Shown here piece after piece: positions 47,955 to 58,449 of a DNA stretch of 64,000 nt. Within the stretch, counting starts at the first letter, position 1. Each line of letters begins with the position of its first letter. Both the position numbers and the translations under genes were made by a program. The DNA lies in NCBI GenBank assembly GCA_036250225.1, contig JAPZLL010000005.1, positions 1,240,001 through 1,304,000 of the forward strand, read 5' to 3'. The notes beneath the pieces were generated by a model. That model saw only the letters and a list, made by a program, of their open reading frames with translations, was not told the DNA's origin and did no database searches. Source of the DNA: Cercophora sp. LCS_1 (Eukaryota > Ascomycota > Sordariomycetes > Sordariales > Lasiosphaeriaceae).

Positions 47955-50515
47955 TTATTCCAACAACCCTGCTGCAACCGTTTCTCCGCCGCTCCTTAAA
48001 ACCACTCTCTGCCCAGCTTCCAGCGGTACCTTTGACTCCAACTTCACCACTATCCTCGCCACTGACGCCGGCTTGATGATCTTGGGCTTCTTCTTGGTGA
48101 CTGACCCGGTGACCTTGTCCAAAAGAGCCGCAATGACCTCAATCCGCCCTGCAGCATGAAGTCTCCCCCTGTGCACATCCACTTGCATGGGCATCAAAAA
48201 GTCAAATGCCAAGGCCTTGAGCGTGAAGGTGTCTAGGCATTGAATCGGCTTGGACGGATCACAGATGATGTCTCCTACTCGCACGTGAATAGGATCGATG
48301 TTGCTCAGGTGCAGAACCGTATTCTGGCCCGCAACTGCCCAGTCGGCAGGGGCATCATCTACCTGCAGAGATTTGATGCATGCCTTCTCTCCACTCGGCT
48401 GTACGAGAATAGCATCACCCATTTGCAGAGAACCAGCATCAACTCGGCCAGCGATCGAAACTGGACTCTGTGGTGTTCGGAAAACTTCCGAAACGGTCAT
48501 CCGCAAAGGCTTGGATAGTGCCCTCGCGTTTGGCTCCGAGTTCTCCAACTCTTCCACCAGGGTTGGCCCTGTATACCATCGCGCCGCAGGGTCCGAGGAT
48601 CTTTTGACTAGGTTATCGCCGTGCAGGCCTGACACTGGTACAAATGAGATGTTCTTCGCTTGGAATCCCGTTGCCGATAGGAACCCCGAAACTTGGTTTC
48701 GGATCTCGTCAAATCTTTCTTGTGACCAGCCGACAGTGTCGAGTTTGTTGATGGCCACAATGATTCGAGACACCCCCATGCTCCGAATAAGAAGTGAATG
48801 CTCCCTTGTTTGACCCTTCAAGCCAGATTCAAAAGCACCCGTGCTCGCGTCGACAACCAATATCGCAAAATCTGCCTGGCTAGCGCCCGCAATCATGTTG
48901 GGGATGAAATCGCGGTGACCCGGCGCATCGAGGATTGTGAACGCTGTCGTCTCCGTCTCGAACCGGTTTGTGGCGATGTCAATGGTAACCCCCCGACTTC
49001 TTTCCTCTGTTCTCTGATCTAAGACCCATGCAAGGGCGAATGAAGTCTTCCCAATCTTTTCAGCCTCTTGTCGTAGCTTGTCGACAGTCCGTTGATCAAC
49101 AACTCCAAGATCGAGCAGGAGTCGCCCCATCATTGTACTTTTCCCTGCATCGACGTGGCCCACGACGACGAAGCTGGCCGTTTTCTTACTATCGCTCTTA
49201 TGAAACTCCGACAACACATCGAGGTTTTTGCTTTTGGGTAAAGGTGCATCCTCAACTTTTCCAACACTGCCATCGCCTGCAACGGCATCGGTAGAAGATC
49301 CTTTCTTCTTGGGTGGGTTGACCACAACCTTCTTTCCAGCTGTGTCAACTATTAGTCTCCACGTTAGCTTCTGCCTTTCCCAATCGAACCTTTAGCTTGT
49401 GCTGCGAGAACGATATCATCCGGGCTTGGTGTGGCGAAGGCCTTGATAGCATCGGGCGCAAATTCCATCCAGGGCAGTGGGTACGTCTCTTGAACCTTTC
49501 TCTTCTCCTTTACGGAGGGGTTGCCGAAGAGGGTCCGGGCGAAAGGGGACGGCTCGGCCTTGAAGGGACATGGTGTTTTGTCTCTTGGCACCATCCATGG
49601 ATAGACGGCGGCGTGCTCAGGCGGGTGTTGAGAAGACACAGGTTCGGGCAAAGCTGGTCGAGCGGGGGCTGGCTCGGCAACTGATAAAGGTTGACGTCCC
49701 TGAGAGGTGGTTTCTGAGGTCTTGAGGCGCTTTGCGAAAGTCCCGCTGAGACTTTCATTTTCTTTGCCCTTTGTGGGTTCGTCGACGGAGAGTGTGGCTA
49801 GTTGTGTGCGGGTCTGCTCAACGTTCTCCAGGCCAGCCTTTTCTTGGGCAGCCTTTTCCTCGGCCTTCTTCTTTCTCTGGGCTGCCAACAACTGAAGTTT
49901 CGACATCTTGCCGGAACCGCCCAGCAGGCCACCGCGAGGAGTAGGAGGGGGTATGAAGATGGCCTCCCGCTCCTTTGGAATGTTGCCCCATGGCATGTCT
50001 CGGAAGTAATGCGAGAGTGATGGCCGGGGTTCAGAGGAATTGCGAGAGGTTGTAAAGGTAGATTGTTGATAATACCCGCCTCCTTGACGGAGTGTCAACG
50101 AGGTCCGAGCTTGGGAAAAGGCAGGCTGTCCCCCTTCTAGAGCCTCCATCACCGCCAGGCGCGAGGGCAATAGGGAAATCGGATGGGTAGTCGAGGGAAA
50201 CTGGGATGTAGAAATATATGACATACCGTTCTTCTGGGAAACCTTGGGGGCCTTCTTCGGAGGGTCGATGAACTTGGAGATCAGGTAAGCGACGGACTTG
50301 TCGACATCGTAGTAGTAATGCCACAAAGCCTCCTGGATTTGTGCAGTGGTGACTTTTGAGACCTCAGTTCCAAGCGCTGATTGGACATCAGCAGTGCCCT
50401 GCTTCATGAGAACTTGGTCTTCAGGGCTGAGTTCGTTGTCGTCATCTGAGTAGCCTTCGTAATCGTCAAGCTCATCTTGGTAATCCAAGTTGCGAACGGC
50501 TTGGTGACGGGACAT
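47955..50515 (-). CDS. HBS1: Hbs1-family ribosome-rescue GTPase with Ski7-like linker
   Basis: Partner of Dom34/Pelota that rescues stalled ribosomes. Model: 50515-49390 and 49339-47955 (836 aa). The intron (49389-49340) has a GTTCGA donor and GCTAAC branch. CACAG at 49340 is used here; TAG nine bases earlier is also in frame and would add three residues. Residues 1-85 are the Hbs1 N-terminal helical domain (IQEALWHYYYDVDKSVAYLISKF). The linker has MPWGNIPKEREAIF, PRGGLLGGSGKMSKLQLLAAQRKKK, PSPFARTLFGN (about 322-332) and PSPDDIVLAAQ. The GTPase begins about 395 with GHVDAGKS, RGVTIDIA, DAPGH and NKLD, followed by two beta-barrel domains. A strong GTATGT donor at 50226 inside exon 1 suggests alternative splicing. 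Confidence 0.92.
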
Positions 50516-51165
50516 CTTGAATGTTTTTGGAGGCGCTAGTTGGGATAGATGTAGAGCGCAGCTGCGATATAGGCTTGGTGAGGAACTTGGAAGGTTTGAC
50601 GACGGTGGAGGCTGAAGTTGGACTTGTGTGGGAAAGCAGGAAGGCTAGGCTCAACTTATGGTTAGAGAGAGCTTTGTGTGACTCAACTCTCAGCCCTGGG
50701 GACAACCTTTACGTTGAGAGAGTGTAAAACGCGCCTTCGGGAAAAACGCGTCCGTGAAACCGAGCTTTGAAAGTTGACGGCACGTTACCAAGGTTTCGTG
50801 GCAACCTGATCGCAAGAGCAGATGCCTGCCCATGACATTCATTGGCGGGGTAATCTTTGTGCCAATGACCCCGCCATTAGGGGCTCCAAGGCAAAGGCGG
50901 TGAGGGAGCTCCTAGCGCGGCCAGCCAACCGAATCGCAGCGCCGGACTTATGATTCTGCCGGGGCCCGCAGTAGTCCAGGCAAGCAGCTGGCTCAATTTT
51001 TTGAGATTGGTTTCGAGCTTTGGTGTCGTGAAGGTGCCTAGCAACGGTGGACAAGAGCTCCGACAACCCCATTCCCGACCCGAACAGCCGCAACATCTGC
51101 TACAAGCTCTCTGCGGCCCTTCAAACAGACCATCTCGGAAACCATACGATTTTGCGCTTCTCAAG
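50516..51165. promoter_or_regulatory. 650-bp bidirectional promoter region HBS1 / CCT5
   Basis: Head-to-head start codons with 650 bases between them. No specific site is asserted. Confidence 0.6.
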
Positions 51166-53043
51166 ATGGCGATGAGTACGTCCCACCCTGCCCCGCTCTG
51201 GCGCGGCCTCTGCTAACTGCTGGCTAGATTTGGATTTGTCCAACGGTAGGCTGCTGCGCAAAGCCCAGGATTGCATGATAGTCCTAACCTCTATCGTATA
51301 CAGCGGCGGTAATGAAAGATGAACAAGGGCGGCCGTTCATCGTTGTCAGAGAGTTCGTTGCGCTGTCCTTCCCCCCCGCGTTTGCCCCTCCACTGACCCC
51401 TGCCTCTCAGTCAAGGCAAGAAGAAGCGCCAGTTCGGAAACGAAGCCGTCAAGTCCCATATCCTTGCCGCCAGGACCGTCGCAAATATTGTCAAGACCTC
51501 GCTAGGCCCCCGCGGTCTCGACAAGATCCTCATTTCCCCCGATGGCGATATCACGGTAACGAACGACGGCGCAACCATCTTGCAGCAGATGGAGATTTCA
51601 AATCATGTGGCCAAGCTGTTGGTGGAACTTTCCAAGTCACAAGATGACGAGATTGGCGACGGCACGACGGGCGTGGTTGTCCTCGCCGGCGCCCTTCTGG
51701 AACAAGCGGCAGAGCTCATCGACAAAGGAATCCACCCTATCAGGATTGCCGACGGCTACGATCAAGCGTGTGATATTGCCGTTGCTGAACTCGATAGGAT
51801 CTCTGATATCATCGAGTTCAGCAAAGAGAAGACAGAGAATCTTGTCAAGGTTGCTAGGACAAGCTTGGGCAGCAAGATTGTATCAAAGGCCCATGACCAG
51901 TTTGCCAATATTGCCGTGGATGCAGTCCTCTCAGTTGCCGACCTGGAGCGCAAGGATGTTGACTTTGAGTTAATCAAGGTTGACGGCAAAGTTGGAGGTG
52001 CCCTTGAGGATACGCTCCTCGTCAAGGGTGTGATTGTCGATAAGGATTTCTCCCACCCCCAGATGCCTTCCGAAGTCCGAGATGCCAAAATCGCCATTCT
52101 CACATGCGCATTCGAGCCCCCCAAGCCGAAGACGAAGCACAGGCTGGACATTACAAGCGTCGAAGAATTCAAGAAGTTGCAGAATTACGAACGGGAGAAG
52201 TTTGTTGAGATGATTCAACAAATAAAGGACACCGGGGCGAACCTTGCTATTTGCCAGTGGGGCTTCGATGATGAGGCAAACCATCTTCTCCTCCAGAACA
52301 AGCTTCCGGCTGTAAGATGGGTGGGTGGTCCAGAGATCGAGCTCATTGCCATCGCCACGAACGGTCGTATCGTGCCTAGATTCGAGGATCTGAAGCCTGA
52401 GAAGCTTGGGAGGGCCGGTATCGTCCGTGAGATGACTTTCGGTACTACCAGAGAGAAGATGCTCGTGATCGAGGAGTGCGCAAACACCCGGGCGGTCACT
52501 GTTTTCGTCAGGGGAAGCAACAAGATGGTAAGTTTCTCCTCGCCCGGCTGGCCCAGATCGATTTCGATTTCTAACCACATATAGATCATCGATGAGGCTA
52601 AGCGATCTCTCCACGACGCCCTCTGTGTGGTGCGCAACCTCGTGCGTGACAACCGTGTTGTCTACGGCGGTGGTTCTGCCGAAATTGCATGCAGCTTGGC
52701 GGTTGAGGATGCTGCTGTGAAGACTCCAGGTTTGGAGCAGTACGCCATGCGGGCCTTTGCCGAGGCACTCGATGCTATTCCCATGGCCCTCGCGGAGAAC
52801 AGTGGTCTGAACCCCATCGCAACCTTGGCCGAGGTGAAGAGTCAGCAAGTCAAGACTCCATCTGGGCGCGGTCGTCTGGGTGTGGACTGCATGAGCAGGG
52901 GGTCAAACAACATGAAGGAGGCATTTGTCATCGACCCTCTCATTGGGAAGAAGCAGCAGCTTATGTTGGCGACACAACTCTGCAGAATGGTGTTGAAGGT
53001 AAACAACGTCATCGTATCTGGGTCGGGTGACCAAGACTTTTAG
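51166..53043 (+). CDS. CCT5: CCT/TRiC chaperonin subunit epsilon
   Basis: Subunit of the cytosolic chaperonin that folds actin and tubulin. Exons are 51166-51175 (10 nt), 51228-51245 (18 nt), 51304-51352, 51411-52527 and 52585-53043, giving 550 aa, the family size. The tiny first exons encode MAMNLDLSNAAVMKDEQGRP, which matches the epsilon N-terminus. ATPase motifs are visible: TSLGPRGLDKIL, VTNDGATILQQM, SQDDEIGDGTTGVVVLAGALL, and GGGSAEIACSLAVE in the C-terminal equatorial part. SKSQDDEIGDGTTGVVVLAG and the EFSKEKTENLVKVARTSLGSK block point to epsilon rather than other subunits. Introns are 52-58 bp with CTAAC or CTGAC branch sites. The C-terminus ends GSGDQDF. Confidence 0.95.
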
Positions 53044-53953
53044 AGTGCAATGATCATCACGAGGTTACGGTAGAATCCAGAGAGAAATGAAAAAGATCTG
53101 GCACCTGAACTGGCCGGCACGAATCGAGATAATAGTTTTAAGAGCGCCTGTAACTGGTAAACGATACATATTTACCACATGCAATTGTCACTGTTTCAAG
53201 GTACCTTTTTTTCGTATTGTTCATCGAGGGGAACACCAGATTACATGACACTTGGGGTTTTTGGGCATGCCCTGGGCATTCCAAAACTTGCTGCAAGGCT
53301 CGAAGAATATGACACACCCATACCTCTCTACCTAGCTGGTGTGCAGCACGTTGGGGACGTGACAAGGCAACTTTAGCTCAACAAAGTCTTGTCGATGCAC
53401 TGTCGTTGAGGCTTTCCACACGTGGCAGTAAGTGCCTGAGGCGCACGTATATGTTCTCGCTATTATTTGGGTCAGAATGACTGAAAAAAACATCCATAAG
53501 GAGCACTCATTGAGCTCGAGGCGACATTGAAAGACAACCAGGTATCGCGTTTAGAGAGTCACTGCTGTTGTTGACGTTTGAACCGGATCTTTCTAGTGAG
53601 TCTTTGGGCACCATTCCGACGGCACACACAGCTTTTCAATTCCTGAAAGAAAGTTATACCAAAGGTTTGATGAATATTTGATATAGTGTTTGAGTCTTTC
53701 ATGGTTGTTTGGTTCGGGAGGTTGACTTTGGCAGGCAAGGCGGGTCAGATTCAAGCTTCTGGATCCGGGAGCTTGGACCATATGCTAATGTGGGGTATTT
53801 TTGTCCAATGGGTCGGCGACAGTAAAGTTGTTCTTATCGTTATCGGTTGTCCTGGTTCCAAAAAAGTTGACTTTTTCCTTCAGGACCCCTCCACGAGCAA
53901 CGATCAACGACGCTCATTTCCCGCCAACCCAATCAACACCTTCAGCCGCAAAG
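53044..53953. other. Intergenic region between CCT5 and DBP9
   Basis: 3' UTR of CCT5 and leader of DBP9. No supported gene. Confidence 0.55.
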
Positions 53954-55922
53954 ATGAAGCGTAAGCTAGATCGGAACGACGAGCCTTCATCGCCTGCGAA
54001 ATCCGAGGCAGAGTCGAGCAAAGTCGAATCGGCGAAGGGTTCGCAACAAGACAGCGAAAAGCCAGAACCCTCGTTTGCAGAGCTGGGCCTTGACCCCCGT
54101 CTCGTCCAGGCCGTCGCAAAACAAAACTTCGAGAAGCCCACACTCGTGCAGAGGACAGCGATTCCGTTGGCTCTAGAAGGGCAGGATGTTTTGTGCAAGG
54201 CGAAGACAGGCTCTGGGAAGACAGCTGCCTATGTGCTCCCGCTGCTGTCAAAGATCTTGAAGAGGAAGAGTGTAAGTTCCTGAGTTGCAGGTACTCTTGT
54301 GCTGGCAATGCAGACTGACAGATTTTCTCTAGACTGATTCCGCATCGTTTACAGCTGGCCTCATCCTAGTCCCGACCCGCGAGCTTGCCGACCAGGTCTC
54401 CAAGGCCATCGAGGAGTTTTCTGCGTTTTGCGCGAAAGACGTCCACGCCGTTAAACTTACAGATAATGTTTCCGATGCGGTGCAGCGATCACTGCTCTCC
54501 AACGCCCCAGACATTGTCGTGTCTACCCCTGCTCGGGCTTGGCACAGCATAAACTCGTCGGGTCTTGTCCTTGAGAAGCTGCAGTATCTTGTCTTGGATG
54601 AAGCGGACTTGGTGCTCTCATACGGCTATGATGAGGATATGGAAAACATCTCGAAGTCGCTTCCGAAGGGCGTTCAAACCGTCATGATGAGCGCCACGCT
54701 CTCGGCCGAATTGGATACACTCAAGGGGATCTTTGCCAAGAGCCCCAAATTGTTGGATCTGAACGAAGAGATTGGTGACGAGGATGAGAAACTCAGCCAG
54801 TTCTACGTCACATGCGCCGAGGACGACAAGTGGTTGATCGGATATCTCATCTTCAAGCTGCAGCTGATCAAGGGGAAGAGTCTCATTTTTGTCGCTGATA
54901 TCGATCGGTCTTATCGGCTGAAGCTTTTCTTTGAGCAATTCGGTATCAGGAGTTGCGTTCTAAACTCGGAACTGCCAATCAACTCGAGAATCAAGATTAT
55001 CGAAGAGTTCAACAAAGGTATCTACGACATCATCATTGCGTCGGACGAAAAGAGTGAGGCGTTTGGGGACGAGCCCGCAGTCGGCGAAGAACCTAAGGAG
55101 CCCAAAGAGGAATCGAAACCTAAGAAGGGAGAGAGACCAGAGCAGGAAGGTCAACCGAAGAAGAAGCGGAAGACGGACAAGCGGGACCAAGAATACGGCG
55201 TCTCGCGAGGTATCGACTTCAGGAACCTTGCCGCAGTCGTCAACTTCGACCTTCCCACGTCAGCAACATCATATCAGCACAGAATAGGCCGGACGGCAAG
55301 AGCCGGTCGAACCGGAATGGCTCTGTCGTTTGTGATTCCCAAAGACCAGTTTGGGAAGCACAAGCCAACGTCGTTGAAGAGCAGCGAGAACGATGAAAAG
55401 GTTCTTGCCAAGATTATCAGACAGCAGAAGAAACAGGGGAGAACGGTGGAGCAGTACAACTTCAGCAAGAAGGAGATGGAGGCATTCCGCTACCGCATGA
55501 ACGATGGTAAGCTACAGTTTGGAGCCTGACCCTGTGTACACACTAACCTCTATCTAGCGCTGAGAGCCGTGACTAAGGTTGCTGTTCGGGAAGCGAGGAC
55601 AAGGGAGCTTCGTCAAGAGCTTTTGAGGAGCGAAACACTCAAGCGGTACTTTGAGGAAAACCCGGCGGAGCTGCAACATCTCAGACACGACGGCGAACTC
55701 GGGAGGACAACGAGGCAGCAGGCTCACTTGAAGCACGTACCCGACTATCTGCTCCCGAAGGAAGGGAAGAAGGCCTTGACACAAGATGTCGGGTTTGTGC
55801 CATTCAGGAAGGAGGACAAAAAGCACCGCAACAAGAGACACAAGCCTGGGCGGTCATTCAAGGTTGGTGGTGGTGGAAGGAAACGAGATCCCCTCAAGAC
55901 TTTCAAAGTTCGAAGGAAATAA
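53954..55922 (+). CDS. DBP9: ATP-dependent RNA helicase DBP9
   Basis: Nucleolar DEAD-box helicase of 60S subunit assembly. Exons are 53954-54271, 54333-55506 and 55558-55922 (618 aa); the introns are 61 and 51 bp. Motifs in order: SFAELGLDPRLVQAV with Q-motif PTLVQRTAIPLAL, motif I AKTGSGKT at about 83-90, PTRELADQV, STPARAW, LDEADLVLSYGY, SATLS, and the helicase C part with HRIGRTARAGRTGMALSF. An insert rich in Glu/Lys/Pro (EEPKEPKEESKPKK) interrupts the C-terminal RecA domain after IIIASDEKSEAFG; DBP9 proteins typically carry such an insert there. The C-terminus is strongly basic (KKHRNKRHKPGRSFKVGGGGRKR), as in nucleolar helicases. Confidence 0.95.
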
Positions 55923-56273
55923 GGGGTTCGTCTCGTAGTAAGTGTGTTTTGTGATATCCAGAAACACAGTGTTGGAATTTGTACTGGCCAAGGTAGTCCA
56001 CATGGCTTTTGCAGCATTGTTGTTTTCCCGCTCTCATTTCTCTCCTGCCTTATCGTGTCCAGTAAACTGATTGCAAGGCATGCAATCAATTGTATTCCCA
56101 TTTCCCAAACTCACACTTCCTTCCCCAGAGCTTACTCCCAAAAAGTGTAAAACATTTGTTGCACGAACCTTGTCTCTCTTTCCTCTCAAACAGCCCCGCA
56201 GAGAAAGCAGCAGCCTCACCATCAAAACAACCGATTCTGCCACTTTGCAAGTCACACAACAAACACCCCTACC
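55923..56273. other. Intergenic region
   Basis: 351 bases: 3' UTR of DBP9 and C-rich leader of the following gene. No other signal. Confidence 0.55.
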
Positions 56274-57188
56274 ATGGACACGGAACTGCGTCCCCCGTTG
56301 CACGAGTGCCAACAACCATCGGGCAACAACGAGATCTCCGGTCCCACAACACGCGACAGCAGCATCTCCGACTCCCCGGCCCAAGACACGGAGCATACAA
56401 GTCCCAAGGGCTCTGTGTACCTTGAGGCCCACGAGGAGCGGAAACGGCAGCTGTTGTCAGACAAGCTCAAGAGCCTCGAGCATTCGCGCAACAACAGCTT
56501 CAAGAACGGGTCTAACACTGGGCTGGACGAGCTAAGAGCGTGGGTTAGGTTGTACGATGGCCGGATCAACGCGCTGAACGATGATGGAATCTTGAAGAGA
56601 AGGCTTGCAGAGAGGAGACAGTGGTGTGTCGACGAGATTCAAAGACTCAAGGGCGGCTTGTGTGTGCCCACCGCTGGAATGTTGAGGGTTATCAGAAGGG
56701 ATGTGAGTGCTTGGGAGGCTATGGGGATCAGAGCAGAGATACGTCCAGAGGACAGAGAAGACTTTGGGGAGGACGAGGATTCCGAAGTCACCATGAGTGC
56801 GCAGCAAGGCCCAATCGTTCGGTCTGAGGACAGCCAGGACGAGAGAGGCCAGGAGACCCCTCGGATGAATAGAGGCCATGAGTGGACTGGTGGTCGGGAA
56901 GAAGAGGGACAATTCCCATCGAATGAGGGTCAACCGGGTTCGCTATCCGAGTCCAGTGACGGCGGCGGCGGCAACGGAGAGGACGACGACCCTTTCGTTT
57001 CGACACCGACGGCATTGCCCCCGATGACATTGCCCACCACGGTCAGAAGGGAAACTCGCCCAGAAACGACTATGCAGAATGCCAACATTCAGGGGCCCTC
57101 GACAAGTGTCAGCGAGCAAACCAAACCACCGGTCAGGAAAAGGGATGTCATTGGGAACTTAGCTGCCAAGCTGTTCAGACGCAAGTAA
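56274..57188 (+). CDS. Uncharacterised protein, 304 aa
   Basis: Single exon with a good start (ACCATGGAC). I do not recognise the family. Residues 1-45 are Ser/Thr/Pro-rich. Residues 48-150 form a charged, mostly helical block (EERKRQLLSDKLKSLEHSRN, DELRAWVRLYDGRINALND, LAERRQWCVDEIQRLKGG) that looks like the conserved core. Residues 155-260 are acidic and disordered (EDREDFGEDEDSE, GGGGNGEDDDP). The last 20 are basic (VRKRDVIGNLAAKLFRRK). No signal peptide or membrane segment. The ordered helical core between disordered ends suggests a scaffold-like intracellular protein; that is inference. Confidence 0.62.
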   Translation: MDTELRPPLHECQQPSGNNEISGPTTRDSSISDSPAQDTEHTSPKGSVYLEAHEERKRQLLSDKLKSLEHSRNNSFKNGSNTGLDELRAWVRLYDGRINALNDDGILKRRLAERRQWCVDEIQRLKGGLCVPTAGMLRVIRRDVSAWEAMGIRAEIRPEDREDFGEDEDSEVTMSAQQGPIVRSEDSQDERGQETPRMNRGHEWTGGREEEGQFPSNEGQPGSLSESSDGGGGNGEDDDPFVSTPTALPPMTLPTTVRRETRPETTMQNANIQGPSTSVSEQTKPPVRKRDVIGNLAAKLFRRK

Positions 57189-57390
57189 GCAAGAACCCCA
57201 CTTTGGCGTGGCAAAAGCGGACTTTGCTCCCAGCCCGGTACTCCTCGGCTCCCTCCCAAAACACGTACGCAAGCTTGCCACAACAGCGCAAATAAAACGG
57301 CTTCTGTTGCTTGCAGAAGAAGTTGTCCCCGTCAGAAAACACCAGCACCAGCTGTGCAACATCGCAAACCACAAACCTTCCCGCACCACA

Positions 57391-57597
57391 ATGCCCGCCC
57401 CTACCGATACCACCAAGCCGATTGGGGAGCAGCAGCCCCCGGCATCCGATGGCAATACTTCTTCACGGCCAACCGGCGCCGGAGTCAACACAGGCGCTGG
57501 AACCACAAGAACAAAGACTGAAACTGAGCTGGAGGCAGACCGCCTCTACGAGGAGAGGATGGAGGAGGAATATGCCAAGCGGGAGGGAGGAGCCTAG
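57391..57597 (+). CDS. Small conserved-looking protein, 68 aa
   Basis: ATG at 57391 in context CACCACAATGC, directly after a CA-rich leader. The first 45 residues are Pro/Thr/Gly-rich and disordered. The last ~25 form a charged helix ending ELEADRLYEERMEEEYAKREGGA, which has the look of short ascomycete proteins of unknown function. There are no introns. It starts about 200 bases after the previous stop, so it could instead be part of that gene's 3' UTR, but the independent leader and biased composition favour a real gene. Confidence 0.5.
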   Translation: MPAPTDTTKPIGEQQPPASDGNTSSRPTGAGVNTGAGTTRTKTETELEADRLYEERMEEEYAKREGGA

Positions 57598-58449
57598 AGG
57601 ACGGGAGATGACGTAATGCCTCGGGAAGAGTGAGACATGGATCATGGAAGTCCCATGGAAGCAGAGAACTCGAGGGTTCCCGGCCTTCTCGAAGGAATCT
57701 ATTGTCTCCAATCCACGTTGTATTTGGTGTCAAACTCGCAACTCACCGGGTTTGGAACTTAGACATAGCGATCCATATGATACCCCGGCCCTATCCACCT
57801 TTATCCGCGCAAAAGTGAAAAACCGTAAACGCCTCGCAGTAGAAAGCGCAAAAACGACGAGCCAGTAGCCAATCATACCCCTCCTAATAGCACACATCGC
57901 CGTCAACGTTGAGCGCATGACCCACAAACCTGAACTTGGTGAGGTTAGCAGAGTCAAGCTTTGCGCCGCATCACCATTGTCTCCAATCGGAACAACCAGC
58001 GATTCCACGGGCAGATCCAAGGTTAGGGGTAGCAGTAATTAGCCGGCCAATCATGTTGCTTCTAATCTGGCTTACCTTCTGCGGCGCTGGTTCGCCAATT
58101 CGCCTCTAAGTGCACTTACACACCGTTCGCCACCGAGTCCCAGACGCCGGGAACCCGTCAAAAGAAGGCTCCGGAATCCAGGTTAGACAGGGAATAGGCC
58201 GGGCGCGACGGTACGTAAGCGGAAGCCGCAAAATACATCAAGACCCCGTTCCCCTGTTGCACGCCCGAAGCACAACGTCACGTAGCATTCAATTCAACCA
58301 GGCACACCACCTTCACACCACTCCTACCTCGCTCTGCATCGCCGGAGGACAAAGGGCACCCATCAAAGTCCAGGTGTCGCCCTCACACCAAACCACCAAA
58401 AAAGATACCCCAGCACAAGTCTCCAGAGAACAGGTCCTCCCGTCCCAAT
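57598..58449. other. Upstream region of the CCC1-like gene
   Basis: 852 bases, probably promoter and leader. Two identical GCCAATCAT elements (CCAAT at 57869 and 58047) are present. C/A-rich leader just before the start codon. No other gene supported. Confidence 0.55.
57869..58051 (+). promoter_or_regulatory. Two CCAAT boxes upstream of CCC1-like gene
   Basis: CCAAT occurs at 57869-57873 and 58047-58051, each inside GCCAATCAT, 400-580 bases before the start codon. CCAAT is the site of the fungal Hap/CBC complex, which with HapX represses vacuolar iron transporter genes in several fungi. Functional use here is inference. Confidence 0.35.

Noticed and set aside
52215..52848. Minus-strand frames across CCT5
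   Set aside because: Shadows of the well-conserved chaperonin exon.
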